Positions 13,681 through 25,057 of a DNA stretch of 64,000 nucleotides are shown piece after piece. The translations under genes and the position numbers were made by a program. The notes under the pieces are model-generated. The model was not told the DNA's origin. It was given only the letters and a program-made list of their open reading frames with translations, and ran no database searches. Location of the stretch: assembly GCA_027919835.1 (NCBI GenBank), contig JANVFP010000017.1, positions 1,054,001 through 1,118,000 of the forward strand, given 5' to 3'. The stretch is from Lentinula raphanica (taxonomy: Eukaryota > Basidiomycota > Agaricomycetes > Agaricales > Omphalotaceae). Position 1 is the first letter of the stretch, and each line of letters begins with the position of its first letter.

Positions 13681-14644
13681 ATGCCCGCAACCACGAAGAA
13701 AGACGAGTACTCTGAAGAGGAGCACCTGTCGCTCTTACCAGACGAGTCGACAGCCAGTTTAGATTACGAAAAGCAGGGAATTAACAAGAACATCCCGAGG
13801 CCTGCTGGACACATCTTACTCAAAGCTGCCGCCATTCTGGGGGTTTTCATTTTCGCATCCGTAGTCCTCATCTTGTCCGTCCACGTCAAGCCGCAAACTT
13901 GCGCCTTTCAGCAATTTCCTGAAGGAGCCTATTGTGAGTATTTGAGGCTTGGTTATGTGGGGCAGAGGCAGACCTTGACTGTTTCATCACAGCTCCTGCT
14001 CACGGAAGCGTCTCATATGTGACAAAGCGCTTCAATGGGTCCTTCCCAATGACTTTGACAGAGTATCAGGGCGAGCCAAGCCCAGAGCTCGACGAGAAGT
14101 GGGAACAACTCTATGCTTGTAAGTGGCCACTCAAAGGGGCAAATCTATGTTAACGAGGCGACAGATGCTATTAGCCAGATTCCTCGCGAAGAAGCAATGA
14201 AACTCACTGACAAGACGGTTCCGATTCCTGGAGATGAGAGCAACTACATTGTTGGTTTGGAAGTATTCCATCAACTGCATTGTCTGGTAAGTTCAATGAG
14301 CAACGATTCTTTTTTTTTCGCGACTTCTAGTCTCATTGCTGTCCATTTAGGACTCGATCCGCAAGTCCTTGCGTCCTGATTACTACCCTTCGATGCCGAA
14401 CTTCCACACGAGTCATTGCGTAGACATTATTCGTCAGGCCTTGATGTGTACTGTGGATATTTCGCCCATCGTTTGGGAGTGGCGCGAGAAGGAGCAGGTG
14501 TCAGATGGAAGACTAGACGCAATGCATACTTGCCGCAACTGGGACCAAATATTGGAATGGGGGAAGGAGCATCAGATTCAAACGCATTTCGATATCAAAA
14601 CCAAGGCAGTCGATATATTGGCAGAAAGTGGTAGATTATTGTAG
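13681..14644 (+). CDS. UstYa-like (DUF3328) oxidase, cluster copy 3
   Basis: Exons 13681-13933, 13993-14118, 14165-14286 and 14351-14644 encode 264 residues. An acidic N-terminal tail (MPATTKKDEYSEEEHLSLLP) precedes a membrane helix (ILLKAAAILGVFIFASVVLI). Both catalytic motifs are intact: HQLHC at 162-166 and HTSHC at 186-190. The conserved TVPIPGDESNYIVGLEVF and MCTVDISPIVWEW are present. It shares all three intron positions with copies 1, 2 and 5. It is most similar by eye to copy 5 at 16415 (shared KTVPIPGDE, YIV-LEVFHQLHC, RQALMCTVDI-like run), which suggests a local duplication. Confidence 0.9.
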
Positions 14645-14825
14645 AGAACAATGAGCAGACTTCGTGCGTTTAGATTCTAGAACGTGTCGCAGATTTTCCC
14701 ACAATCAGCCCTCTGAACGTTGGGACCTTTGACAGCCTTTGACCACAACAGTGACAACACAAACTTTGCATCGAACTCAAAGGTTCCTTTCATTATCATC
14801 ATATTAGATACTACTACGACTACTA

Positions 14826-15997
14826 TCAAACTTCGGGAGCCCTCTTCATTGCCCATTCTTGTACTCTATCGAAATCACGACACTGGTGGATCACACTCGC
14901 ATCTCGCATCGCTGTCGCCATTGCATAATTCCATCGCCAAACTACGGGTGTTATGTCGCCAGAGCACATAATAGTCTGCCTGAGCGCGTCAATACAGTGA
15001 TCCATGTGCCACGTTCCAAGCAGAAGTGAAGGGTCCGTGTAGTAATCTGGAAAAAGTCGTTGGCGCAACTTATTCTGGAGAGACGACGTTATAATGGGCA
15101 ATGCATGAACAACAGCGAAAACTACTTACAACACAGTGCATGTCATGGAAGACTGCAAGCTGTATCAACTTCTCCGGCCTTCTCGCAATCTCATCTGCGT
15201 CTACACCAACGAGTTGCAGATTGGTCTGCTCTTCAGGCGTCAGAGACGAAATTCCCGCTGTTGGAGGATGGCGCTTAGAATTTTCCTCGAGTAGGCCCGA
15301 CAGTCGACGAACTTCATACTCACCTTTATATAAACTCCTCCAGAGCTCATTCACTTCGTCAGAAGGTCCTCTGCTATAATCGGACGCATTTTCCGGAGAC
15401 AAGTCGAAGACCTTAGCTTGACCGAACGCCACTTCCTTCGCCGGGCTATCGAAACAAACATCAGAATGGCTTCATGTAGAATTCGATTGGTAATGCTCAC
15501 AATACACAAGAACCTGTCTTTCGTCGATATATCTGTCTTCGTACGCCGAGCTTCCCAATGCAGTCAAAGCCAACACTATAATACAGAGCGTTTGGGCGAA
15601 GATGACTAGGTTTTTTTTTTTTTTTTGTATCATATTTAAACACCTTTGTGCCGTAGCATATAGTAGTGTATAGTCTGCAATAAGTATGTACCACTCCATA
15701 TTATCAGAATGTATATGTGTCCATCCAACAAGTGTCGTTCCCGTGAGGGATACATGACGCGAGTGCGTCTGACCCGAGGGTCAAAGGTATATTTGCCGTG
15801 AAGTCCGTATACCGTTAGGTATTAGTGAAAGCTGTAGTGGTATTAGTTGGATGCGGTGGTAGGATTAGATGTCGTTTTTCCCAGATGACTAGGTAATATC
15901 CGGTATGCGCAGGTTGGTCCTTTGTCACGACGACAGTCGTTACTTTCTCTTCTTCAGGGTCTGTACTGAGCGGAATGTAACTTCGAGCGGACGGCAT
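14826..15997 (-). pseudogene. UstYa-like (DUF3328) gene, cluster copy 4, 5' exon split by a retroposed insertion
   Basis: The downstream exons are 15324-15445, 15130-15257 and 14826-15074. They carry HDMHC and HMDHC, so both HxxHC motifs are intact. The first exon is broken. Its original start is the ATG at 15997 (MPSARSYIPLSTDPEEEK), reading in frame to TAC CTA GTC ATC at about 15883. There an insertion with a 16-nt poly-A run enters. The original frame resumes at 15610 with CTA GTC ATC TTC GCC (membrane helix LVIFAQTLCIIVLALTALGS). A shortened protein of about 208 residues could still start inside the insertion at 15633 (MIQKKKKNLVIFA) or at 15699. Its exons would be 15506-15633 plus the three above, which is in frame. 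Whether such a form is made is unknown. Confidence 0.75.
15611..15882 (-). mobile_element. Poly-A-tailed retroposed insertion (SINE-like or transcript fragment)
   Basis: The segment is flanked by direct repeats AGATGACTAGG at 15600-15610 and 15883-15893 (12 bp if the adjoining T is counted). On the minus strand its 3' end is a pure run of 16 A. Target duplication plus poly-A tail is the signature of LINE-mediated retroposition. Taking out the insert and one repeat restores the first exon of the UstYa-like gene in frame. The roughly 272-nt body matches no snRNA, 5S or tRNA that I recognise. Confidence 0.75.
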
Positions 15998-16414
15998 GAT
16001 GGACGTATGCCTAATTGTCCAAAGCGATAAGGTCACTTTTTGTCGTACTTATGCGGAGTTCGACTCTTCGCTCACATTGTGGTCTTTTCTCTAAGAATGT
16101 CAGCGGCGATCGTTACCCTATGCTTGGTATTCTTGCGCTTGGTGATTTCAATGGTAAACGACTGTTGAGTTGTGTAGAATCCACCTGATAGCAATACTGA
16201 CACTTCCAGATATCACCGGCGTTATACCGTTCGCGAGTGCACAGGAATGCACGTATAGCGTGACTCTGCTCCGTCACAGTTAGGGAAAAAGGGAAAGTCG
16301 AATTACATACGATCCAAATCTCGGTGTCGATACGATCGGGGACAAGCAGCTTTTTGGTAGTGAACCAGTTTTCACAAATACTCACTCGAGTATCTCTTCT
16401 CTTCCCCCACAACC

Positions 16415-17429
16415 ATGAGATTCTCTCCGCCGCGTCTTTCTTCTTTGTTATCCTGGCAGGACTCAGAGAAGTCCAGGGCGTCCACTGTCTACGCCCCGCT
16501 TGTTGCAGATGAAGCTCGCCGAAGCGAGGTCGATCTCCCTCTCCAGCCGAAACACAACAAACATACGTTGACAAGATTAGCCGTCGTTGTGTTCGTCTTC
16601 CTCTTCGGTCTGCTCATGGGGATTGTCGTTGCGCGCGCGCCTCAGATCGATATCATCCATTGTAATGTCTCGAGTGCTACGGAAGGCGAAACACTGTTGT
16701 ATTGTATGTGTTTGCATTCCCTTTATCGTTGGTGCGTTTTGTTGATACAAGGCTCATAATTCTACTCCTAGCTCCTGCTCAAGACGCTGTGCAATACGAA
16801 ATCCGTTATTTCAACGCCTCGTTCAGGACCGATATCACGAAGTATCAGGGCACACCTACCCCAGAAATCGACAAGAGCTGGGACGACCTATATCAGAGTA
16901 AGATCTATTCAGATGTCCGCATGAGCTACATTGATGATGATTCTTACCTCAAGACGGTATTAACCAGATCCCAGCCAGCGAGGCGAACAAGCTGGTAGAC
17001 AAAACAGTGCCTATCCCAGGTGATGAAAAAAACTATATCGTGACTCTAGAAGTCTTCCATCAGCTCCATTGCCTAGTAAGCTCTCCTATCCATCCTTCTA
17101 CGGTGGAGCTTGGTCGATTACTCAACTCCCTTGCTTATCTGTAGAACCTGCTTCGGAAATCCCTGTATCCTGATTATTACCCAACGACACTAGTCGACCA
17201 TCTGGACCATTGCGTTGACATCCTTCGCCAGGCCCTCACATGCACGGTTGATATCAATCCCTTGCCATGGTACTGGTACGAACCTCGCCAGGCAACTGAG
17301 ACAAAGCTCGATGGGGCACACAAATGTGTCGATTTTGGCAAGATCCAGGATTGGGCTTACGAGCATAGGCTGCAAACCAAGTTCAACGATAGTGTGAACC
17401 TGCAGTTGGGCCATCATCATCATGCGTAG
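16415..17429 (+). CDS. UstYa-like (DUF3328) oxidase, cluster copy 5
   Basis: Exons 16415-16703, 16772-16897, 16954-17075 and 17145-17429 encode 273 residues. The N-terminal tail of about 55 residues is followed by a membrane helix (LAVVVFVFLFGLLMGIVVA). HQLHC lies at 174-178 and HLDHC at 198-202. The motif KTVPIPGDEKNYIVTLEVF is fully conserved. The last residues are GHHHHA, a short natural His run of unknown meaning. It stands head-to-head with copy 4, and the second precursor gene follows 440 nt downstream on the same strand. Confidence 0.9.
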
Positions 17430-17867
17430 TACGATTATATGCCAATATCCTAGCGGGAGGAGGTAGTATCGCAGAAGCTGAAGAAACCTTGACTGGCAGG
17501 GCGGATACATGATCCTAGATAGTCGCTTCGTCTAACCAATCTTCACTCGTGTGCACATGGCAAGAGATGAAGCTCAGTGCTTCAAGTTCGAGCTTCCGAA
17601 GGGCGTCAGCTGAGTGCGAGTTACGTGCCCTTGTGCAAGGTATCTCGGATGTTGGGTGCACGAGAGAGCTACGGCTATCTATCATAGCTGTCATTCTCAT
17701 ATCATCGTACAGGTTCTCACCCAAACTGGAAGTCGTGAAAACCTTGGGGACTCTAGCAGCCCTGGCCGTAATATGACGTTGTCAAACGAATCTCTCAGTT
17801 ATAAAAGGCCAACTGGGACTCCCTGATCCCCAACATCTACTACTACTGTGAACTCACAAGTCTCGAG
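17430..17867. other. Intergenic region upstream of the second precursor
   Basis: This 438-nt spacer should hold the promoter of the gene at 17868. Small ORFs on both strands overlap here but none has family features. A TATA-like stretch (TTATAAAAGG) lies at about 17800, some 70 nt before the ATG, and fits a promoter. Confidence 0.45.
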
Positions 17868-18304
17868 ATGAAATTCACCCTCACCTCGATTCTCTACTTA
17901 GGTCTCACGGCAGTCTGTGCTGTACCCATCGAGGAAGTGAGTCACCAACTTGGTAACTACTATCTAGTATTCAACTTATCTGATCGAGCTTGATGCACCC
18001 ACCAACTCTTCAACGGTGCCATAGACTAGTGCAAGCGGCGTCAATCTCTACACAGACCACGGTGCACGAGCTTCTGATGGGCTTATTGCGAGTACAGACG
18101 ACGCCTTGACCAGATATTGGTCTAAAGCCAGTGTGAGAGCCGCCAAGCGCGATGCGATAGACATTTCCATTGCAGAACGTGAAGTCGTCAGTGGGCGTTC
18201 CAACATAGTAGATGACACTGACTGTGCGTCCTTGAATTTTCTATGCGGTTTTACATGAGGAGTTGAACGAACGTTGAACAGGCCCTGGTGGCTTTTGCCA
18301 TTGA
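17868..18304 (+). CDS. Second secreted precursor peptide, single-core relative of the repeat precursor
   Basis: Exons 17868-17936, 18025-18223 and 18282-18304 give 96 residues. The signal peptide (MKFTLTSILYLGLTAVCAVP) resembles that of the five-repeat precursor and begins with the same MKFT. Residues 46-67 (STDDALTRYWSKASVRAAKR plus DA) align with the repeat unit of the other precursor followed by its AKRA site: D, T-x-Y-aromatic-S-K-A and R-A-K-R all line up. SIAER (71-75) is also shared. The C-terminus is DDTDCPGGFCH, with two cysteines. It therefore looks like a sister precursor with one diverged core (TDDALTRYWSK or part of it) and a true dibasic cleavage site at 64-65. Alternatively it is a small secreted protein that only shares ancestry. 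Confidence 0.72.
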
Positions 18305-18850
18305 AGAATATGGTGAAATTCGGGGTACTACGAAGTAGTCAGGACTCAGGAGCGAAAGTCCCATGCATCATGGACACAGTGTATCGAACTTAGTGCATGG
18401 GACTTACATTGATATAGTAGGACGAGTCGTAGAGAAAATCATAGAAAAACAATACTTGGTCGAAAACTTGGATACCTAGCGTTCTCAAATCCGAATATTC
18501 GAGTTGAAGACTTGAAGTTGTATTTGCTGATCGCACAGTGAATGTTACGGTCCCTCAGTGCGTCCGTCGTGAAATCGGTCCTGAAACACCAACGAGGTAG
18601 TAATAAGTTATGTGTGAGTTCGTCGAGGGGTTCGTCATTGAGTTCATCATGAGTGCTATCTAAACTCGCACTTACCTTGGACCAACTAGATACATAATCA
18701 AGACCTCCAGCCTAGTCGTCAGAGTAATTGACTGATTTCCACGCTATCTCTGTCCCACATGGTCACCAAACTTCACGTTCTTGCCTTCGAGTGTTCGACA
18801 ACAGTGTTCTAAGTTTACAACCGATGGTCAATAGGAGTACATTATGGCGA
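18305..18850. other. Intergenic region with a 12-bp perfect hairpin (18356-18367 / 18394-18405)
   Basis: Both flanking genes end here (tail-to-tail). Arms AAGTCCCATGCA and TGCATGGGACTT are perfect inverted copies around a 26-nt loop, 52 nt after the precursor stop. It could be a 3' UTR structure or a small foldback relic. No gene is seen in the rest. Confidence 0.5.
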
Positions 18851-20555
18851 TTACATTTCTGATTTGTGACTTAGCCATCTCGTTTCAACTTTCTCACCTC
18901 TCCATTTGCTGGACAAGCGCACAGGTGTCATCATGACCAACCAGCTCTCGCCTTCCGCCAATTTAGCTTCTAGCCCCCGCACTGTTATTCCTACATCCTC
19001 TCCCTTCCAAACATCCTGAACATGATATGCTCCAGGTTGGATACCCAAGGCATTCCATGTCGCCGATACAACTTGTTCACCAACAAGATTGGTGTCAAAT
19101 CCACCTTGGCCTCGATCCGGACCATAGTTCGCTAGTAGAACCATCACTTTCCCTGTGGTGTCGGGTCCGCCTACCCACGCTTGAAGTTGTCTGGCGAAGG
19201 AAAAGCCGGTCTCAGGGTTTCGTGGTCGCATGGGATACTTGGATGCGAAGTCGGCGACAGAGAGAGCTTGCGTATTTGTGAGTATCTGTATTCCAGTCTC
19301 TGTCCATGGTCTTGAATAGAGTAAAACATTCATAGGAGAAGAAGCGGCTCACCATCTAGATTCGTAAGGTCGTTCCCGAGCATCAGATTGGACGCGGCAC
19401 CCATCCAATGATTCATGATCGTGAAACGCTGGGCGTTGCTCAGAACATCCCGATCCTCCACAAACGAGTTCTCAAGCGAGTTCCCAATATAGAGATTATC
19501 CATATCCGGAAATAGAGTCAGCGTCTCATCCTTTCCTGTATGTAGCACAACATATTGCCTATAGTTATCAATCGCTCTCTGTACCGTAGCCCAAGCAGCA
19601 AAGGTTGAGTTTGAACCGCTTTCGTTGATATCTTGGTCCGTACGGAAAGAGTCGGCGTTCTTGGACCAGATGTCAAAGTGCCTTTCGTCGCGAGCAAGTT
19701 TCCAGCTGATATCCAGACGCATAGGTCTAGAGGCGTTGTGGATGGCTTTATGATAGGCAATCACGTCGTCACTGCTGTTCAAAGGAAGATGGGCACCGTT
19801 GTCGGGAGAACCTGGAGTGATGAAGTCAAGCTTGATGAAATCTACACCCCTAGCAAGAGGCGTTAGAACGGGTTTATTCAACCTACAGGAGCTTACCATT
19901 CCGCGAATTGATCGACAACCGAGTTATGCCATTGCTGAACGCCATCCATTGTATGATTCCAATTACACCGAGCCATCCCATTATCACCATGACATACGTC
20001 CCCGATCCGAATATCCGTACCCGCGATGGTCTTGTGTCGATCAGCTCGGAAACCACCCGGAACAACATAGATACCTAGATGGAGGCCTTGGGATTGATGG
20101 TGAGGAACACTGAAGGCAGCCTCTAGGACATGAAACTATACCTTGAGCATGTAAGTGATCTGCGAGCTCTGTCATATTGAACAGACTCGTATCGGGAACA
20201 ATACGACCGTGTTCATCTCCCCGATACGGGTGAGACCATCCACTATCTAGTGAACAATATGTAAAGCCATGTCCTCCAAGTGTCGAGGCGAGCTGATCGC
20301 ATTGATGGATGATGCCTAGGCAGGTAGATTCGACAAATGCCAATGCGATTGAGACCAAGCCAACCAACCTCTTTGATTAAAGACGAAATCTGGATTCAAA
20401 TCCGGATTCGCTTGAAGCCCAAACGAGTTCCATCCTCTCGCTGGAGTGTTGAATCCGTTGGCGGTTGTGCTGATCGTGAGCGAGTGTAAAGGGGGAGGAA
20501 ACCCAGGAGACAGCGGGGCTTGGACCATAGGGAAAGCAGCGACATTGAAAGGCAT
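18851..20555 (-). CDS. GH27-type alpha-galactosidase-like glycoside hydrolase
   Basis: Five exons (20369-20555, 20142-20315, 19897-20074, 19353-19849, 18851-19299) encode 494 residues. The N-terminal part has the clan-D barrel start (RGWNSFG) and YCSLDSGW. The nucleophile region is GVDFIKLDFITPG, with the usual Tyr-x-Lys-x-Asp replaced by Ile-Lys-Leu-Asp. Further family features are RLDISWKL, FPDMDNL and the C-terminal beta domain with the run MRPRNPETG. GH27 enzymes remove terminal alpha-galactose or related sugars. No clear signal peptide precedes the catalytic domain, although several Pro/Leu-rich residues do. Substrate cannot be set from sequence alone. Confidence 0.8.
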
Positions 20556-20959
20556 CCTGCCAGTAAATGTTGGCTATGGATGAACCGGGGGGACAACGGA
20601 AAGGAGACAGCAGTGTCTCGTTCCAGCAGATGATGATGGAGGTAGAGAACAAACCCCAACGGCACCCTGTCAATGTAGCTCCGACATCTTGATGAGAGGT
20701 ACATAACAACCGGGGCACGTGAACGGCGCTAATTTTCTATGCCCGGATGCCTCCGACGTCATCGACCAACCTCCCTCGCCCTTAGAAGATCAAGTATACA
20801 AGCATCGGTCTCTTATGGTCTGCCCGTTTGAGATTCTTCTGCTCGCTAGTATATACTATATCTAAGTACTATCCCAGGCTCTCAATCTAAGCATGGGTCA
20901 CAGAAACGGCACGTATGTATATACATGCAGCCTCAGATCTCTCCTCATCCCTACAGCTC

Positions 20960-22922
20960 TCAACGATTAGCTCGTTCGCTTCTAACCTCCAGTACAGTTT
21001 TCCTCAATCGCTTCATCGCTTCTACCACTTGTTCTTCTGTCAAAAGACTAAACGACGCTCGCACATAAGGCGTTTTGGAACCATTAGGTAGAAACACTGT
21101 TCCTGGTAAAGCTAACACCCCATTGGCGTAGGCGTGGGTTTCGATGAGTGTACGCGAGTCTTGTTCATCTTCATTTTGCGAAGAGTCGGTACTAGGCGGA
21201 TCAACGAGTAATTTGAACCTATCGAGAAAGGGATTAATCAATCGATACTAGAAAGTAAGGAAAACAATCAGATAGCTTACCAGAAGAACATCCCGGCTTC
21301 TGGTGAGACCCATTCTGCCAGTCGTCCTTCGTCACGTTCACCTTCTTCAGGAATACCACCGCCTAGCCATTTCTTCAGCCCGTTCTCGAAGACGTCCCGT
21401 TTCTTCTCATAGAACGCCGACACGTTCTTGGTGTGCACAAAGAACTTGTCATATCCCCAGCTATCGAGTAGGCGAAAGGCAATGAGCTGAGTAAGCGACG
21501 ATACCTGGAGGTTCGCATTGGCTGTCTATAATTTAGAATCGAATACGATAAGCTTTTGAATCAAGAATACTAACGGTCGACGGGACGAACCAGCATATCC
21601 ACTACTCTCAAAATCGTCTCTGGACCCGTGGCAAACCCAATCCTCAAACCGGCAGAGAGAATCTTTGACAACGAGTCGAATCTTAACACTCTTCCAACTT
21701 CTGCATACGGCTCTCCTGATTCTTCGCCACATGGTTCGGTGGCCTCAAGAGCAAAATAGGACGATGGTCTGGTTGCTTTTCCGTAGTAGAGGTAATAGTA
21801 AGGGTCATCTACTCCACTATCAGACACGTATACAGGTACTCGGTGAAGGTAGAGCGTTACTCACCCTCTAGTATGATAAAATCGTATTGTCTTGCCAGTC
21901 TGAGGACCTCCTTCCTACGCTCGAGAGAAGCTGTCATTCCCGTAGGGTTGCAGCCATACTAATATCAACGTAGGCACGTTGAATGAGTGAAAGAGAGAAG
22001 GAGGGGTGGGTTTCAGGATACACACAGGGACAGTGTACAACAGCTTTGGCTTCTTCTCGCCTTCAGGCCAATTCTCTAGGATTTCTTTCAACGATGACGA
22101 GCGAATCCCTTGTGAGTCTGTGGGTACTTCTGTGTACATCGAAGGTGGATAGGACCAGTTGATGAGCGAATGAAGATTATCCCAACGATGTACGGACCGA
22201 TTTGTTTGCAATCCATGTGCTTGAATATCGGAATGACTCCTGCATAAACAGGTGATTCAACGAGAATGCAATCGCCTGGGTCGATCAGCGCCGTCGCTGA
22301 CTAGACAAGATTCGAGGCAGGTCATACTCTCATTTGAAGATGAAAGTACCTTAGAAATCAGATCCTGCGACCCAGAACCCATACTAACTCTCCAACCTTC
22401 TTCTCCTGCTCCAGATGAATTCATACCATGTTTCCTTCCATGCGCAATCTCCTGCAGAGTTGTGATCCACTTCAACAAATCCGGTATCCCAGCCGTATCG
22501 CTGTATTGAAGTCCTGGAGAAAGTTGATCCTGAGGGATCGTGATAGTCGTGTCACTGCCATCTGTCTGTAGAGGATCTTTGACAGTAAAGGATAGAGATG
22601 TGAAAGGGAATGTAGACGGTTCAGGTTTCCCGGCGAGGAGGGAGATGACACCCGGCTTTTTTTCGAGAGGATAGAGACCACGAACTAGTAGAGTTTCAAG
22701 GGGTGAGATATGTCAGATTAGCTCGTTGATGGAAGAAGATTAGGACATACTTGGACTAGGTTTTTGCTGCTTTCCTTTTTCCGATAGAAACTTATTGTAG
22801 AAGTTCGCTGGAAGAGCTTTGATTTTGATATTTCCGTTCAACGTCGTCCTCGGAGATCCAGAATCATGGGAGTGTTCGGGAATGAGCGGTATACCATCGC
22901 TATGCGTTATCTGCGTGGTCAT
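20960..22922 (-). CDS. PLP-dependent aminotransferase, aromatic/2-aminoadipate type (Aro8-like)
   Basis: Eight exons are readable, from ATG 22922 to the stop at 20960. The fold-type I signatures are in order: ISLLAGKPEPSTFPF near the N-terminus, the cofactor-pocket SMGSGSQDLISK, YGCNPTG, and the Schiff-base lysine in RFDSLSKILSAGLRIGF. The C-terminal small domain includes EAGMFFWFKLLVD and RASFSLL. This family transaminates aromatic amino acids, kynurenine or 2-aminoadipate with 2-oxoglutarate. It is probably primary metabolism. A link to the Tyr-rich peptide cluster next door is possible but unsupported. Confidence 0.85.
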
Positions 22923-23359
22923 CGTCGAAATAGCTTCCTAGTCGTGGATATTGATTGAGTGAAAAATTGCTGCCACGGGGCAGAGAAACAGAAGTTCTGT
23001 CGCAACAATCGTATAGAGTTCCTTGAATAAGAGTTGGATTTCCCGGCGCCTATGTATTTGTATATTAGACGCCCTTCTGAGCACGCTTGTCCTTTTGCAC
23101 TTTCATTGAACTTATCCCTGGACGCTCCTGGACGTTGCTCAACGTTGAATGAAGTCTATGCTCACTGAAAAATCAACACAGCTGTTTGATGCTGACAGTG
23201 ATATAGGGTAACAACCTCGATCTATTATGATCGATCACGTAGGTCCAGATTTTCGCTGGTTGAAACCAACCTTTCAACTTTTCATCTTCAAGTACGACCA
23301 CCACCTCGTTGCCCTCAAGGCGACTTCTTTTCTTGTCACTGACACCTGTCGACTACTTC

Positions 23360-24562
23360 ATGAACATGTCAAGGCTTCCCTACAACCACTACTCTTTCTT
23401 TTTATACCTCTTCACATTACTCTCGTTTGGGTTTTGCTCGCCGCGTCCTGCGACGAGTCCTCGTTACACAGCAGGTCCTCTTCAAGTGAGATCTTCCTCT
23501 AACCACAACTCAGAACACACTGTACCCTCTCTAAACTCTGCACACTCCCTACATGGACGTGATAACCCTCGCCATTGCCAACCTTTCCACACAAGCTTTT
23601 CCGATCCATCTGCGGTTGCGGACAGTAATGCTGATCCATCAAACTCGCCATTCGTCGCGCTTTCTCCTCCAGAGACGTACGCTATTACTGAGAATGGCTT
23701 GGAGATGTATCTTCGAAGACCTAAAGGCGAGGTACATAGCGCGAACGGGATGAATGACAACCTAGGCGAGGCTGCCACAATCAATTCTACTTTCTCCATG
23801 TAGGTTTGCTCTCTCGTTTCTGCTGATTTCTGCATGGCGGTTTCGAACTTGCTCATCAGGGTCTGTGTTACCAGTCAGCTAACCGAACTCGATCTTTAGG
23901 AATAGTGGGAAAGTTACCTATGAAGTATCCTGCGATTTCGTGCCCGGTGTAGTTTGCGCTTTCATTCTGATTGATTCCGTAGAAGGTAGTACTTTTCCCT
24001 CCTTCTTCGTTGTGGTCTAATCTCCATCGTCGATCGCTGACGCTCTTTACTCTCTAGCCTCCGATGGCGAAATGCACCTCGACGAAATCGACGTTGAGCT
24101 CGTTGGATCAGGATCTGCCCGCTGGCAAACAAACATCTTCAAACCTTCCAACGCTGATCCAGATCCCCATTATGGACATTACGATACTAAAGAACAATAT
24201 CCACAAAACCCGTCCTACACATCGCTTCACAATTATTCCATCTCGTGGGATTCGGACAAGATTGTCTGGGGAGTAGATGGGCAGGACACGCGGACCATGC
24301 GGAAAGGTTAGCGGTTTGCGCGTTCTTTCGAGATCATTACTTGTTCTTTGTCGTTGACGTTAATCTATCATCTCTAGAGGATACGTATATCAATGGTGCC
24401 CCTCATTTTCCTGGAGAAACGGACTCTCTTCGTCTGCAGTTGGGTATTTGGGACGGCAGTGGCGCAGAGGGAACCTCAAGCTGGGCTGGTGGTCCTGTGA
24501 ATTGGGATAATGCCCCTCAGAAGATTGTAGCTACTGTTCGCAGTGTTTCGGTTGAATGTTAA
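23360..24562 (+). CDS. GH16-family secreted glucanase/transglycosylase
   Basis: Exons 23360-23799, 23900-23985, 24058-24306 and 24378-24562 encode 319 residues. A signal peptide (YSFFLYLFTLLSFGFCSP) precedes a Ser/Asn-rich linker of about 70 residues. The GH16 active-site motif is HLDEIDVELVGS, with both catalytic glutamates (E-x-D-x-E). The acceptor loop contains DPHYGHYDTKEQYP. The DEIDVE form is typical of fungal cell-wall transglycosylases of the Crh group. Substrate is inferred. It shares a divergent promoter with the aminotransferase. Confidence 0.85.
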
Positions 24563-25057
24563 ACGATGGACGTGAGGGATTCAAGTATAGACTAGGTTAC
24601 TCGATTCAATCATAATGGCCCGGGTTCACTCAAAGTATGACTATGTAAACACCATGATGGAGCCTGCTCTGAATGGACCACAGGGTCTGGACTATGAGAT
24701 AGACCCGTGTCCTCTCGAGTCTCATGTGTATGCAAATCAGTGACGACGACATACAGAGTTCTTCTCCTTGCGAGCGGTAAAGAACAGGACTCGCCCAGCA
24801 GTTCTATTTTTGGTCATCTGGGTTGGCTGGTTGGAACTTGGATTGACGAAGTTTGAGCAGGTAGTAAAAGAGGAAATGAAGAGCAAGGTAGGTAAAGTGA
24901 GGAAAATTACCGGCTTGAGTTATTTCGAGTCATCAGGCCGCGCGGATCCAGCTGTGTCTACATAGGTCTACATAGTCTGCGCCGGGTTGTGTTCCCGAAT
25001 GTATCCACGATGCCACTGAGGGCTCTCGGAAAGCTACGCTCTTCTCTATGATAGTCT

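Noticed and set aside
17190..17510. Minus-strand ORF over the end of UstYa-like copy 5
   Set aside because: Antisense shadow of a well-supported exon.
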